From: Ensifer sp. IC4062
GTDB lineage: Bacteria; Pseudomonadota; Alphaproteobacteria; Rhizobiales; Rhizobiaceae
Reading direction: 5' to 3'
Assembly (NCBI RefSeq): GCF_020193575.1
Contig: NZ_JADYVD010000033.1
Location: 1-64,000, forward strand
Length of the DNA: 64,000 nt
Positions 1 to 8,230 of the stretch are shown here, piece after piece. The position numbers and the translations under genes are program-made. Position 1 is the stretch's first letter, and each line of letters opens with the position of its first letter. A model generated the notes under the pieces. It saw nothing but the letters and a program-made list of their open reading frames with translations, was not told the DNA's origin and ran no database searches.

Positions 1-2
1 GT

Positions 3-719
3 CAGATTGTCGGATTTGAGGCGTTGATGCGCCTCGATCATCCGGAAAAGGGGCTGATGCCGCCCGGCAAGATCATCGGCATTGCCGAGGAGACAGGCAT
101 GATCGGCCGTATCGGCGACCGCGTGCTCGACAAGGCGATCCGCCACCTCGCCGCGATCTCCGAGCTAGATGGAACGCAGAACACCTATCTGGCGGTCAAC
201 TTCTCGCCGCTGCAATTCGAGCTGACGCTGCCGCACAAGCTCGCTGCGCTGCTGCTCAAGCACCACATTTCGCCGCAGAGGATCGTCGTCGAGATCACCG
301 AGGCGGTGCTGATGCTCGACAATCCCGAGGTTCACGCCGTCCTGAAGCAACTCAACGAGTTCGGCTGCCGCATCGCGCTTGACGATTTCGGCACCGGCTA
401 TTCGTCCCTGAGCTACCTCAATCGCTTCCCCGTCGATATCGTCAAGGTCGACCAGTCCTTTACCCGGTCGCTGAGTTCCGGTACCGCCGACGTCAGGCGC
501 AAGAGCCGGATGCTCATCAAGGGCATTCGCACCATTTCGCATCAGATGGGATGCACTGTCGTCGCCGAAGGAATCGAGACGAAGGAACAGTGGCAGCTTC
601 TGCGCAAGCTCGGCGTGGATAATGGCCAGGGTTATCTCTTCAGCCGGCCCATGCCGATCGACGGCATGCTCGCTCTTCTGGAGAACGAATCCGAGGCCAA
701 GACGGCCAATCCGGCATAG
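3..719 (+). CDS. EAL-domain cyclic-di-GMP phosphodiesterase, C-terminal part
   Basis: The gene enters from the left edge, so its N-terminus and any sensor or GGDEF domain are missing. The visible 238 residues are nearly a whole EAL domain, which hydrolyses cyclic-di-GMP to pGpG. All the metal and substrate motifs seem present: GFEAL at the very start, NFSP, EITE, DDFGTGYS, KVDQSF, VAEGIET and GQGYLFSRP, so the enzyme looks active rather than a degenerate receptor. The reading frame is open from base 3; an internal ATG at 24 is not the start because EAL lies before it. The periplasmic binding protein gene follows 25 bp downstream and may be co-transcribed. Confidence 0.93.
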   Translation, partial: QIVGFEALMRLDHPEKGLMPPGKIIGIAEETGMIGRIGDRVLDKAIRHLAAISELDGTQNTYLAVNFSPLQFELTLPHKLAALLLKHHISPQRIVVEITEAVLMLDNPEVHAVLKQLNEFGCRIALDDFGTGYSSLSYLNRFPVDIVKVDQSFTRSLSSGTADVRRKSRMLIKGIRTISHQMGCTVVAEGIETKEQWQLLRKLGVDNGQGYLFSRPMPIDGMLALLENESEAKTANPA

Positions 720-744
720 CGCCGATCGAAAAGGAGAAAAGGGC

Positions 745-1479
745 GTGAAGCATCTGATCCTGGCATTCCTGCTCGGTTGTTCCACCACCGCTCACGCCGA
801 GATGATCCATTTCGTCACCGAGGAATATCCGCCCTACAACTTCTCGACCGGCAGCGGCGCGAACGGCGCATCGGTAGAACAGGTCGCCCTGATCATGGAG
901 GCCGTCGATCTCCCCTACGAGATTAAGGTCCTGCCTTGGGCGCGCGCCTATACGCTTGCCGAAAGCCACGCTTTCCATTGCGTTTTCACTACCGGTCACG
1001 ACGCGGAACGAGACAGGAAGTTCAAATGGATCGAACCGCTGCTCGTCGATCACCTGACCTTAGTGCGACGCAAGGGTGCGGCGATCGCGCTGCAAACGAT
1101 CGATGAGGCTAAACAGTTCGTCGTCGGAACGCAGCGGGAAGACTTCTCCGCGGCCTATCTGAAGGCGCATGGCTTCGAAAAAATCGACTATGCCGCCAAT
1201 CTCGACTCCACCATGAAGAAGCTCGCCGCCGGTCGCATCGATCTGCTCATGACGTCGGAAAAAACCTTCGAAACCATGCGGGCCGACGGCAAACCGGTCG
1301 AAGCGGCGTTGGTGCTGGAAGGCAAGCAATACGGCATTGCGTGCCAACGGGACATGCCCGATGAGACCGTTGCCCGGATGCAGGCCGAACTCGATCGCCT
1401 GATCGCCAACGGCACCCAGGACCGGATCTTCAGGCGCTACGGTCTGCGCCCGAACCGGATTGTGCAGGCGGCGAAATAG
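745..1479 (+). CDS. Periplasmic substrate-binding protein, family 3 (SBP_bac_3 type)
   Basis: A 244-residue protein with a signal peptide: a Lys-His start, a hydrophobic run (LILAFLLG) and a cleavage-like AHA-E at about residue 19. The mature part opens with the family-3 pattern (F-V-T-E-E-Y-P-P-Y-N-F) of amino-acid binding proteins and ligand-binding domains. No permease or ATPase gene is adjacent, so it could be an orphan binding protein or a partner of the upstream EAL protein, as such pairs feed periplasmic signals into c-di-GMP turnover; that is inference. The GTG start at 745 is chosen because AAGGAGAAAA lies just before it and it gives a complete signal peptide; the frame is open further upstream inside the EAL gene. 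Confidence 0.8.
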   Translation: MKHLILAFLLGCSTTAHAEMIHFVTEEYPPYNFSTGSGANGASVEQVALIMEAVDLPYEIKVLPWARAYTLAESHAFHCVFTTGHDAERDRKFKWIEPLLVDHLTLVRRKGAAIALQTIDEAKQFVVGTQREDFSAAYLKAHGFEKIDYAANLDSTMKKLAAGRIDLLMTSEKTFETMRADGKPVEAALVLEGKQYGIACQRDMPDETVARMQAELDRLIANGTQDRIFRRYGLRPNRIVQAAK

Positions 1480-1538
1480 GCGTTGACTTTGGCCGGGCCG
1501 CAATGATTTGGGTTTAAATTGCGAAATGTGGTGGAATT

Positions 1539-1649
1539 GCCCCTCACCCTAGCGTCGTCCCGCAAGCGGGGGAGACGGGACAAGAAGAGCATAGCGAGTC
1601 CCTTCGCCCGCTTGCGGGGAGAAGGTGGCCGGCAGGCCGGATGAGGGGC
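1539..1649. repeat. RIME-like intergenic palindromic element
   Basis: A 111-bp element bounded by GCCCCTCA and its inverse TGAGGGGC, with internal inverted repeats (CCCGCAAGCGGG near 1560 and CCCGCTTGCGGGG near 1610). It lies just before pth. The size and the two-palindrome structure resemble the rhizobial intergenic mosaic element RIME1. A related copy sits at 24222-24334. Confidence 0.65.
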
Positions 1650-1691
1650 GACCCCCTCTCCGTCAAGCAGAAACATCAGGAGTTTGCCGAC

Positions 1692-2411
1692 ATGCTGATT
1701 ATCGCGGGACTTGGCAATCCGGGTTCGAAATATGCCGGGAACCGTCACAACATCGGCTTCATGGCCGTCGACGCGATACAGCGCCGCCCGGGCTTCTCTT
1801 CCTGGTCGAAGAAATTCAAATCGGAAGTTTCCGAAGGCGAGATCGCCGGCGAGCGCGTGCTCCTGATGAAACCGCAGACGTTCATGAACCTGTCAGGAGA
1901 GGCCGTCGGCGAAGCCATGCGCTTCTATAAGCTCGCGCCGAAGGACATCGTCGTGATTTATGACGAACTCGACCTTCCTGCCGGCAAGGCACGGATCAAG
2001 ACGGGCGGCGGCCACGGCGGTCACAACGGCATCAAATCGATCGACGCCCACTGCGGCAAGGACTACCGCCGCCTGCGCCTGGGCATCGGCCACCCGGGTG
2101 TGAAGGACTTGGTGCACGCCCACGTGCTCGGCGATTTCGCCAAGGCGGATCAGGCGTGGCTTTCGCCGCTTCTCGACGCTATCGCCGACAACGCGGACAT
2201 GCTGGTCAAGGGCGAGGACTCGCAGCTCATGAACAAGATCGCGCTGGCGACCGGCAGCAAACCGACAGATGAAAAGCCGCAGGCAGCGAAGAAGCAGCCC
2301 GCGCAATCCCATATCCACCAGGCGCGCAATGCGGCGCAGCCGAAAAAACTTCCCACCACCGGCCCAATGGCCGAGATGCTGAAGAAGATGTTCGGCTCGA
2401 AGGGGGATTAA
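1692..2411 (+). CDS. pth: Peptidyl-tRNA hydrolase
   Basis: A 239-residue Pth that releases peptides from peptidyl-tRNAs dropped by stalled ribosomes. It starts with the diagnostic [10 protein letters not shown] and has N-R-H-N-I-G-F (catalytic His), [16 protein letters not shown] and G-G-H-G-G-H-N-G-I. The C-terminal 45 residues are a Lys/Gln/Ala-rich tail beyond the usual core of about 195 aa, common in alphaproteobacteria. The start at 1692 matches the family N-terminus; upstream in-frame codons lie in the repeat. In S. meliloti pth also lies near ychF, as here. Confidence 0.96.
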   Translation: MLIIAGLGNPGSKYAGNRHNIGFMAVDAIQRRPGFSSWSKKFKSEVSEGEIAGERVLLMKPQTFMNLSGEAVGEAMRFYKLAPKDIVVIYDELDLPAGKARIKTGGGHGGHNGIKSIDAHCGKDYRRLRLGIGHPGVKDLVHAHVLGDFAKADQAWLSPLLDAIADNADMLVKGEDSQLMNKIALATGSKPTDEKPQAAKKQPAQSHIHQARNAAQPKKLPTTGPMAEMLKKMFGSKGD

Positions 2412-2426
2412 GGGAACCGGTCCAAC

Positions 2427-2738
2427 CTACTCCTCCGGCTCCGTCGTGAACAGCAGCGGATAGCCCCCTTCCTTACCGAGATCCGTCGCCTCCTTGGCTT
2501 TAGTCTCAGCGATATCCCTGGCGCAGACAACGACGACCGAGGTGCCGAGCTTGTGTGCCGTCATCATCACCCGGTAGCCGGTTTCCTCGCTCATGCCGAA
2601 GACGGCCTTAAGCACCATGACCACGAATTCACGCGGGGTGTAGTCATCGTTGACCAGAATGACCTTATAGAGCTTCGGCCGCTGCAGCTTAGGCTTCGAT
2701 CTGGTCTTGGGTTTTGCAGCAACATCATTGTCACTCAT
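2427..2738 (-). CDS. clpS: ClpS adaptor of the ClpAP protease (probably the ClpS2-type paralogue)
   Basis: A 103-residue N-end-rule adaptor that hands substrates with bulky N-terminal residues to ClpAP. The flexible charged N-terminus is followed by the ClpS core: V-I-L-V-N-D-D-Y-T-P-R-E-F-V (substrate pocket), G-Y-R-V-M-M-T-A-H and G-T-S-V-V-V-V-C-A-R-D-I-A-E-T-K. No clpA is adjacent, unlike the usual clpS-clpA pair, so this is probably the stand-alone second copy found in rhizobia (inference). The ATG at 2738 fits the family; the frame remains open far upstream, but that extension has no homology-like content and runs through a repeat. It is convergent with pth, 15 bp apart. Confidence 0.9.
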   Translation of the reverse strand: MSDNDVAAKPKTRSKPKLQRPKLYKVILVNDDYTPREFVVMVLKAVFGMSEETGYRVMMTAHKLGTSVVVVCARDIAETKAKEATDLGKEGGYPLLFTTEPEE

Positions 2739-2840
2739 CGGAAATCCACCCGTTGATGACATGAGGAGGCGATCACCATCGCGCAGCACAATATTGCGCG
2801 TCGGGCATCCGCATTCAAGGGAAGCCTGGTGAATAGGTCC

Positions 2841-2936
2841 GCTGCATGCTTCCCTAGGTCGTCCGCGATCTAAGGAAACATGGAGCAATTCAAAAACGTT
2901 GCAGCTCCTTTGCGCGTCTGACAACACGCGCGGCGC
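2841..2936. repeat. Dispersed mosaic palindrome, copy 1
   Basis: Contains the modules GCATGCTTCCCTAGGTCG, an inverse arm ending AAGGAAACATG, then GCAATTCAAAAACG and TGCGCGTCTGACAACACGCG. Further copies or fragments are at 4150, 5949, 20486, 44595, 45917, 49444, 50966 and 56272. Here it lies between the divergent clpS and ychF genes. Confidence 0.7.
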
Positions 2937-3021
2937 TTCAGAAGCGCGCGAAGAGCTTGACCGCTCCTCTCCTTTACCCCATAGCCACCGCCAAGCAATC
3001 CGAGAAAGACAGGTTTTAGCC

Positions 3022-4125
3022 ATGGGCTTCAAATGCGGTATCGTCGGGCTGCCGAATGTCGGCAAGTCCACACTCTTCAATGCGCTCACCAAGACGGCAG
3101 CAGCGCAAGCGGCAAACTACCCCTTCTGCACGATCGAGCCGAACACCGGTGAAGTCGCGGTTCCGGACCCGCGAATGCGCAAGCTCGCCGACATTGCGAA
3201 GTCAAAGGAAATCATCCCAACGCGCATCTCCTTCGTCGACATCGCCGGCCTCGTGCGCGGCGCGTCCAAGGGCGAAGGCCTCGGCAACCAGTTCCTCGCC
3301 AATATTCGCGAGGTGGATGCCGTTGTCCATGTTCTGCGCTGCTTCGAGGATGACGACATCACCCACGTGGAGGGCCGCATCCACCCGGTTGCCGATGCCG
3401 AGACGATCGAAACCGAACTGATGCTCGCCGACCTCGAAAGCCTGGAGCGGCGCACGGAACAGACGCGCAAGCGCGCGGTCGGCAAGGACAAGGATGCGAT
3501 GGCGCAGCTTCCCGTGATGGAAGCCTCGCTGAAGCTCCTGCAGGAAGGCAAGCCGGTGCGCACCCTGCTTCCGAAGCTCGCTGCGGACGAACTTCGCATC
3601 CTGCAAGGCCTCAATCTCCTCACCTCCCATCCGGTGCTCTATGTTTGCAATGTCGCTGAAAGCGACGCCGCCACCGGCAATGAGCACACGCGCGCGGTCG
3701 CCGAAATGGCAAAGGCACAAGGTGCGGAAACGGTTGTCATCTCGGCTGCGATCGAGTCGGAGGTCGCGCAACTCCCCGAGGAGGAAGCCAAGGAATTCCT
3801 TGCTGCGCTCGGCCTCGAGGAGGCCGGTCTCGACCGGCTGATCCGCGCCGGCTACAAACTTCTCGACCTCATCACCTATTTCACGGTCGGTCCGAAGGAA
3901 ACACGCGCATGGACCATTCCGCGCGGCACAAAGGCGCCGCAGGCTGCTGGCGTTATTCACACGGATTTCGAACGCGGCTTTATTCGCGCGAACACCATCG
4001 CTTATGATGATTATATCTCGCTCGGCGGCGAAACCGGCGCGAAGGAAGCCGGCAAGGCGCGCGACGAAGGCAAGGAATACGTGGTCCAGGACGGCGACGT
4101 CATCCATTTTCGCTTCAACACCTGA
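3022..4125 (+). CDS. ychF: Redox-regulated ATPase YchF (Obg family)
   Basis: A 367-residue translation-associated P-loop NTPase of the standard family length. The G1 loop G-L-P-N-V-G-K-S-T lies at residues about 10-18, D-I-A-G-L-V at about 73-78, and the G4 motif is N-V-A-E instead of NKxD, which is the known YchF change that favours ATP over GTP. The C-terminal TGS domain is marked by T-Y-F-T-V-G-P-K-E-T-R-A-W and ends with D-G-D-V-I-H-F-R-F-N. The start at 3022 (MGFKCGIVG) is the family start; upstream in-frame codons lie in a repeat. It probably binds ribosomes and regulates stress translation. Confidence 0.96.
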   Translation: MGFKCGIVGLPNVGKSTLFNALTKTAAAQAANYPFCTIEPNTGEVAVPDPRMRKLADIAKSKEIIPTRISFVDIAGLVRGASKGEGLGNQFLANIREVDAVVHVLRCFEDDDITHVEGRIHPVADAETIETELMLADLESLERRTEQTRKRAVGKDKDAMAQLPVMEASLKLLQEGKPVRTLLPKLAADELRILQGLNLLTSHPVLYVCNVAESDAATGNEHTRAVAEMAKAQGAETVVISAAIESEVAQLPEEEAKEFLAALGLEEAGLDRLIRAGYKLLDLITYFTVGPKETRAWTIPRGTKAPQAAGVIHTDFERGFIRANTIAYDDYISLGGETGAKEAGKARDEGKEYVVQDGDVIHFRFNT

Positions 4126-4149
4126 CGCGGTCGCTATACGGCGCAGCGC

Positions 4150-4192
4150 CGACCTTAAATTGTCTTCGATTTAGGGAAACATGCCGTGGAGC
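4150..4192. repeat. Dispersed mosaic palindrome, copy 2 (short)
   Basis: A fragment of the same family: CCTTAAAT, then CGATTTAGGGAAACATG, forming an inverted repeat about TAAAT/ATTTA. It lies between ychF and the MaoC pair. Confidence 0.6.
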
Positions 4193-4229
4193 CGCATAGC
4201 AGTACATCTCCGGCAACGAGGGGGCCGGC

Positions 4230-4685
4230 ATGCTCTATTTTGAAGACTTCACGCCAGGGCGGCGCTTCGACTATCAGCCCGTCCTGATGCAGGCGCCCGA
4301 GATCATCGCCTTCGCCAGCGAGTTCGATCCGCAGCCGATGCACCTGGATGAAGACGCCGGCAAGCGCAGTATTCTCGGCGGGCTCTCTGCCTCGGGCTGG
4401 CACACGAGCGCGATCGGCATGCGTATGATGATCGACGCCTTTCTCGGCGATTCCTCCTCTCAAGGCTCGCCGGGTATCGACTTCATGGATTGGAAGAAGC
4501 CGGTGCTCGCAGGCGACGTGCTGACGGGTTTCAGCCTGGTGCTCGGAGCCCGGCAATCGAAGTCGAAACCAGGCATCGGCATCGTAAAGTTCCACAACGA
4601 GATCAACAACCAGACAGGGGAAGTGATCGCGGTCTCAGAATGTTCCGTCCTTTTCCGCCGCCGGGATCGTGGGCAGCGGCCATGA
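4230..4685 (+). CDS. MaoC-like hotdog dehydratase, first of a pair
   Basis: A 151-residue hotdog-fold protein of the MaoC/R-hydratase type, likely acting on an acyl-CoA or acyl-carrier substrate. The N-terminal Y-F-E-D-F-T-P-G and the hydratase signature F-A-S-E-F-D-P-Q-P-M-H-L-D-E-D-A with G-G-L-S-A-S-G-W-H-T (about residues 30-60) are clear, including the catalytic Asp and His positions. It overlaps the next gene by ATGA (4682-4685), so the two are translationally coupled. The substrate cannot be told from sequence. Confidence 0.9.
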   Translation: MLYFEDFTPGRRFDYQPVLMQAPEIIAFASEFDPQPMHLDEDAGKRSILGGLSASGWHTSAIGMRMMIDAFLGDSSSQGSPGIDFMDWKKPVLAGDVLTGFSLVLGARQSKSKPGIGIVKFHNEINNQTGEVIAVSECSVLFRRRDRGQRP

Positions 4686-5152
4686 TGACGTTGGCGGAAA
4701 TCTACGCGGCCGGCCGAAAAACGGTGATCGGCAGTCTGACATTCACGGCGGAAGACATTGTCCGCTTCGCGCGCACCTTCGACCCTCAGTCATTCCATCT
4801 CGACGCGGAAGAGGCCAAGCACTCGCTTTTCGGTGGACTTTGCGCGTCTGGTTGGCACACGAGCGCCGGCTGGATGCAATGTTTTGTGCGGTTCTGGAAG
4901 GACGAGATCCGGCGCCTGGCGGCCGAAGGGCTGCACGCGCCGAAACTCGGCCCCTCACCCGGCTTTCGCGAACTAAAGTGGCTGAAACCAGTCTATGCCG
5001 GCGACACGATAACTTACGCGGTCACCTTTCTCGAGGCGCGAACCATCGCGTCGAGACCTGGGTGGCGTGTGAACACCCTTCTTTGCGAAGGCGAGAACCA
5101 GCACGGCGAAACAGTCATCCAGTTCGAAAGCAAGGTGATCGAGTTCACCTGA
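4682..5152 (+). CDS. MaoC-like hotdog dehydratase, second of a pair
   Basis: A 156-residue paralogue of the gene before it, with the same F-A-R-T-F-D-P-Q-S-F-H-L-D and G-G-L-C-A-S-G-W-H-T motifs. The two probably form a heteromer or act on related acyl thioesters; MaoC proteins exist both as homodimers and as two-gene heteromers. The start at 4682 overlaps the upstream stop. The frame is open further upstream, but that is inside the first gene. It is convergent with apt, 31 bp away. Confidence 0.88.
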   Translation: MMTLAEIYAAGRKTVIGSLTFTAEDIVRFARTFDPQSFHLDAEEAKHSLFGGLCASGWHTSAGWMQCFVRFWKDEIRRLAAEGLHAPKLGPSPGFRELKWLKPVYAGDTITYAVTFLEARTIASRPGWRVNTLLCEGENQHGETVIQFESKVIEFT

Positions 5153-5183
5153 GGTCAGGCGATCCGCGCAAACCACAAACGCG

Positions 5184-5729
5184 TCAATGTCCTGCGAACT
5201 CGATCAACGCGCGAACCTTGACGCCGAGGGCTTCGAGTTTCTTGCGCCCGCCAAGCTCTGGCAGATCGATGATGAAGCAGGCGGCTACAATTTCCGCTCC
5301 CATCTGCTGCAGAAGCTTGACCGCGCCTTCGGCGGTTCCGCCGGTGGCAATGAGGTCATCGACCAGTATCACTTTCTCGCCCGGTTGGATCGCATCCCTG
5401 TGCATTTCCATCTCGTCCACGCCGTATTCGAGGCTATAGGCGATACGGACGGTATCGTGCGGCAGCTTGCCCTTCTTTCGGATTGGCACGAAGCCGGCCG
5501 AAAGCTGGTGGGCCATCGCGCCGCCTAAAATGAACCCGCGCGCCTCGATGCCCGCGATCTTGTCTATTTTGGTTCCGGCATAGGGGTGGACGAGCTCGTC
5601 GATTGCCCGGCGGAAAGCTTTCGGATTACCCAGCAATGTCGTGATGTCGCGAAACATGACGCCTGGCTTCGGGTAGTCCGGAATGCTCCGGATGGAAGAA
5701 ATCAGTTCCGATTGCACGGTTGCGGTCAT
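5184..5729 (-). CDS. apt: Adenine phosphoribosyltransferase
   Basis: A 181-residue enzyme converting adenine and PRPP to AMP in purine salvage. It has the N-terminal [15 protein letters not shown] signature, I-A-G-I-E-A-R-G-F and the PRPP-binding loop [14 protein letters not shown]. The length is typical. An adenine deaminase lies elsewhere in the window (51.1 kb), giving two competing fates for adenine. Confidence 0.97.
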   Translation of the reverse strand: MTATVQSELISSIRSIPDYPKPGVMFRDITTLLGNPKAFRRAIDELVHPYAGTKIDKIAGIEARGFILGGAMAHQLSAGFVPIRKKGKLPHDTVRIAYSLEYGVDEMEMHRDAIQPGEKVILVDDLIATGGTAEGAVKLLQQMGAEIVAACFIIDLPELGGRKKLEALGVKVRALIEFAGH

Positions 5730-6075
5730 GGCGGGAAAACAGCCTCTGCGAGTCTCAAGGAAGGCAAAGCCATAACATCAACGACGCGCATTTCTATAGA
5801 AATTTCTTCGCGCTTCAGCTAGAAAGCCGAGCTTCCCGCGGACATCCTAGCCGCCGACGAAATCCTGCAGCAAGGCGGGAACAATTTGGCCGGCCAGGTG
5901 TTGATGCTAGGTTTTTGCAGAGCACGCAGGTTGAGGCGTGACTGTGATGCTGCGTGTCTTATCAGACGCGTGGAGGGCACTGTAGCACTTTGATTGTTGC
6001 ATGTTTTATCCTTAAATCGGCTACGATTTAGGGGAAACTTGCAGTAGAGCCAGCAGCAAGAGGAAGGAGGAGGCC
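5730..6075. other. Intergenic region with apt promoter side and a mosaic repeat
   Basis: A 346-bp divergent spacer between apt and the DUF1059 gene. It holds the mosaic repeat at 5949-6045 and presumably the apt promoter; I see no convincing gene in it. A short minus-strand frame ending at about 5850 runs only 17 codons. Confidence 0.6.
5949..6045. repeat. Dispersed mosaic palindrome, copy 3 (full length)
   Basis: The most complete copy: a GC-rich hairpin with GCGTGTCTTATCAGACGCG, then CACTGTAGCACTTTGATTG, then an AT-rich palindrome (TAAATCG at 6013 against CGATTTA at 6024) framed by TGCATGTTT and AAACTTGCA. It lies just upstream of the DUF1059 gene. Confidence 0.75.
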
Positions 6076-6261
6076 ATGCGCTTGTTTGAATGCGGTTCGC
6101 TCGTCCCGGGTTGTGAATGGCACACCCGCGCCGACAACGATGCAGAAATCGTCCGTCGTGTTGTGGAACACATGCGGGTGACCCACGGCGAGACCACGAT
6201 ACGCGAGAACATGATCGACAACATCAAGGTTCGCATCGTCGACGAAAGCAAGGCCGCCTGA
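6076..6261 (+). CDS. Small DUF1059 family protein
   Basis: A 61-residue protein with the DUF1059 pattern: an early Cys (FECGSLVPGCEW), then H-T-R-A-D-N-D-A-E-I-V-R-R-V-V-E-H and V-R-I-V. GGAAGGAGG lies 5-8 bp before the ATG, an excellent ribosome site, which supports expression despite the short length. The function is unknown; related proteins often sit beside stress or detoxification genes. It is convergent with the cca-like gene. Confidence 0.8.
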   Translation: MRLFECGSLVPGCEWHTRADNDAEIVRRVVEHMRVTHGETTIRENMIDNIKVRIVDESKAA

Positions 6262-6338
6262 CCGGAGTGTAGCACGAGCGTCTTTGCTGCGTTCGGGTCG
6301 AGCGCGACAGGGAAGCGGGGCCGCGTCACCCACCCATG

Positions 6339-7601
6339 TCACTTGGTTCCAGGCACCATCGTCTCAAGCTGGGCTGCGAGCGCCGCCCGGGTGGGCGTGA
6401 AATTGCGCTCGATCCAGAAATTTTCGAGCTTGGATAGCACTTCGCCGACCATGGGACCGGTCGGAACGCCCGCCTTCAGGACATCGGCTCCGGTCAAGGG
6501 AAAGACCGGACGCTGCCACTTCTCCGCACGCGACAGAAGCCGTTGAAACGCCGCAGTTTCAGAAAGAAGCGACGGATCGTTTTCGGACGAGCGGCGCGCC
6601 GACGCCAAGGAGAGCCGAAGTCGAGCGGCGATCCCCTCGGCTCCATGTCGGTAGAGCTCGCGATCGAGCGCCGCATCCGCGAGCGTCGCGGAAACCGCGG
6701 GAGCATTGGCAAACCGAGCCAAATAGGCGGCTTCCGCCTTCGATAGACGCAACCGCGTTGCCATGGCCTCAAGCCGTTCCGCATCCGGAGGGACGATCGC
6801 CGCCAGCCTGAGCAGAGGATCGGGTTTCCAGGAAAAGATCTTCTCGGCCGCAACCAAATCGGGAATGGCGTCGATGCCCCATTTCTCGGTCTCCGGCAGG
6901 ATTTCGGTGAGCACGCCCGTCTGACGCATCCACAGGAGTGCGCGGCCAGGATCGTCGGCAGTCAACAGTTTCTTGGTTTCGGACCAGACCCGTTCCGCCG
7001 AAAGCGTCGAAAGCTTTGCGCGCGCCTGCGCGCAGGCCCGGAGCCCATCTGCGTCTGGCCGGCCAGCGCCGTAATAGGCGAAGAATCGGAAGAAGCGCAG
7101 GACGCGCAGATAATCCTCCCGGACGCGCTCGGCAGCGTTGCCGATGAAACGCAGCGTCCGGCTCTCGATGTCGGCAAGGCCGCCGACATGATCGATTACC
7201 TGGCCTTTGCTGTCCGCATAGAGGGCGTTGATCGTGAAGTCACGGCGCTCCGCATCCGCCCGCCAATCCGTTCCGAAGGCCACTTCGGCGCGCCGCCCGT
7301 CGGTTGCCACGTCGCGCCGCAGCGTCGTCACTTCATAGGGCTTCCCGTCGATGACTAGGGTGACCGTGCCATGGTCGACACCGGTCGGCACGACCTTCAT
7401 GCCCGCGGCCCTCGCCCGTTCAGCAACATCCTCCGGTCGCCAGGTGGTCGCCATATCGACATCGCCGGCAGGCAGACCCATGAGGCTGTTGCGGATCGCG
7501 CCGCCGACCACACGCACCTCGCCGCCGTCAACGTTCAGGACGTCGAACACACGCCGGAGCGAGGGAGTCTGAAACCACGTCTCAGCGGCAACGGAAGTCA
7601 T
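6339..7601 (-). CDS. cca: CCA tRNA nucleotidyltransferase / poly(A)-polymerase family
   Basis: A 420-residue class II nucleotidyltransferase that adds or repairs the tRNA 3'-CCA end. The catalytic head has V-V-G-G-A-I-R-N-S-L-M-G and D-V-D-M-A-T (metal-binding Asps), then R-R-D-F-T-I-N-A-L-Y and E-D-Y-L-R-V-L-R-F-F-R-F. The start at 7601 overlaps the NUDIX stop (7598-7600) by ATGA, so it is coupled to it; the frame stays open 35 codons further upstream but without family features. A poly(A) polymerase cannot be excluded by eye, but rhizobia use this family for CCA addition. Confidence 0.93.
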   Translation of the reverse strand: MTSVAAETWFQTPSLRRVFDVLNVDGGEVRVVGGAIRNSLMGLPAGDVDMATTWRPEDVAERARAAGMKVVPTGVDHGTVTLVIDGKPYEVTTLRRDVATDGRRAEVAFGTDWRADAERRDFTINALYADSKGQVIDHVGGLADIESRTLRFIGNAAERVREDYLRVLRFFRFFAYYGAGRPDADGLRACAQARAKLSTLSAERVWSETKKLLTADDPGRALLWMRQTGVLTEILPETEKWGIDAIPDLVAAEKIFSWKPDPLLRLAAIVPPDAERLEAMATRLRLSKAEAAYLARFANAPAVSATLADAALDRELYRHGAEGIAARLRLSLASARRSSENDPSLLSETAAFQRLLSRAEKWQRPVFPLTGADVLKAGVPTGPMVGEVLSKLENFWIERNFTPTRAALAAQLETMVPGTK

Positions 7602-8230
7602 GCATAAAGCCTTTCGTAAAGCATGCGGACGATCCCCGCGGTAATCCCCCAGATATTCCGTTCGCCATAGGGCATGCGATAGAATTGCCGCTCCGCACCC
7701 TGCCAATGGCTGCGTCCGCGGCCGTGATTGACCGGGTTCATCAAGAAAGAAAGCGGCACTTCGAACACGCTTTCCACCTCTTCCGGATTGGGCGCGAGTT
7801 CGAATCCCGGTTGCACGACCGCGAGCACCGGCGTGATGCGGAAGCCAGACATGGCCATATAGTGCGGCAGACGACCGATCGTCTCCACAAAGCGAGGGTC
7901 GAGCCCGATCTCCTCCTGTGCCTCGCGGAGCGCCGCAACCTCGATGGAATGGTCCTCGGGATCGACGGCCCCGCCCGGAAAGGCGACCTGACCCGAATGC
8001 TTGCGCAATGTCGACGTCCGCTGCGTAAAGATCACGCTCGCGTCTTCGCCGTCGTCGACGACCGGCACAAGCACGGCCGCGTCCTTCAAATCGAGGGTTT
8101 CGAGGTAGGGCACGATGCCCGGATTGAGCAGGAAATCGCCGTGATCGCGCCAGGACGTCTCAATCGGTCCACCTATCTGGGCGAGCGCCCTGCGGCGGAA
8201 CTCATCGGCGGAAAAGGGATGATTTGTCAT
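7598..8230 (-). CDS. NUDIX hydrolase, CoA pyrophosphatase-like
   Basis: A 210-residue NUDIX protein of the CoA-diphosphatase group. It has the group motif R-K-H-S-G-Q-V-A-F-P-G-G and a NUDIX box G-G-A-V-D-P-E-D followed by A-A-L-R-E-A-Q-E-E-I-G-L, with the one-residue-longer spacing usual for this group. It likely cleaves CoA or oxidised CoA to phosphopantetheine and 3',5'-ADP. It is the middle gene of a three-gene unit, overlapping the upstream DUF1285 gene by 4 bp and the downstream cca-like gene by ATGA. Confidence 0.9.
   Translation of the reverse strand: MTNHPFSADEFRRRALAQIGGPIETSWRDHGDFLLNPGIVPYLETLDLKDAAVLVPVVDDGEDASVIFTQRTSTLRKHSGQVAFPGGAVDPEDHSIEVAALREAQEEIGLDPRFVETIGRLPHYMAMSGFRITPVLAVVQPGFELAPNPEEVESVFEVPLSFLMNPVNHGRGRSHWQGAERQFYRMPYGERNIWGITAGIVRMLYERLYA

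Noticed and set aside
2739-3092. A 118-codon N-terminal extension of clpS
   Set aside because: It crosses a repeat and the antisense of ychF; ClpS proteins are about 100 residues.
3640-3670. Loss of the NKxD motif in YchF suggested a broken GTPase
   Set aside because: N-V-A-E is the normal YchF form and explains its ATP preference.
5850-5905. Minus-strand peptide end reading A-L-L-Q-D-F-V-G-G before a TAG, looking like the tail of a lost gene
   Set aside because: An in-frame stop lies 17 codons before it, and nothing in front looks coding, so chance is the simpler reading.
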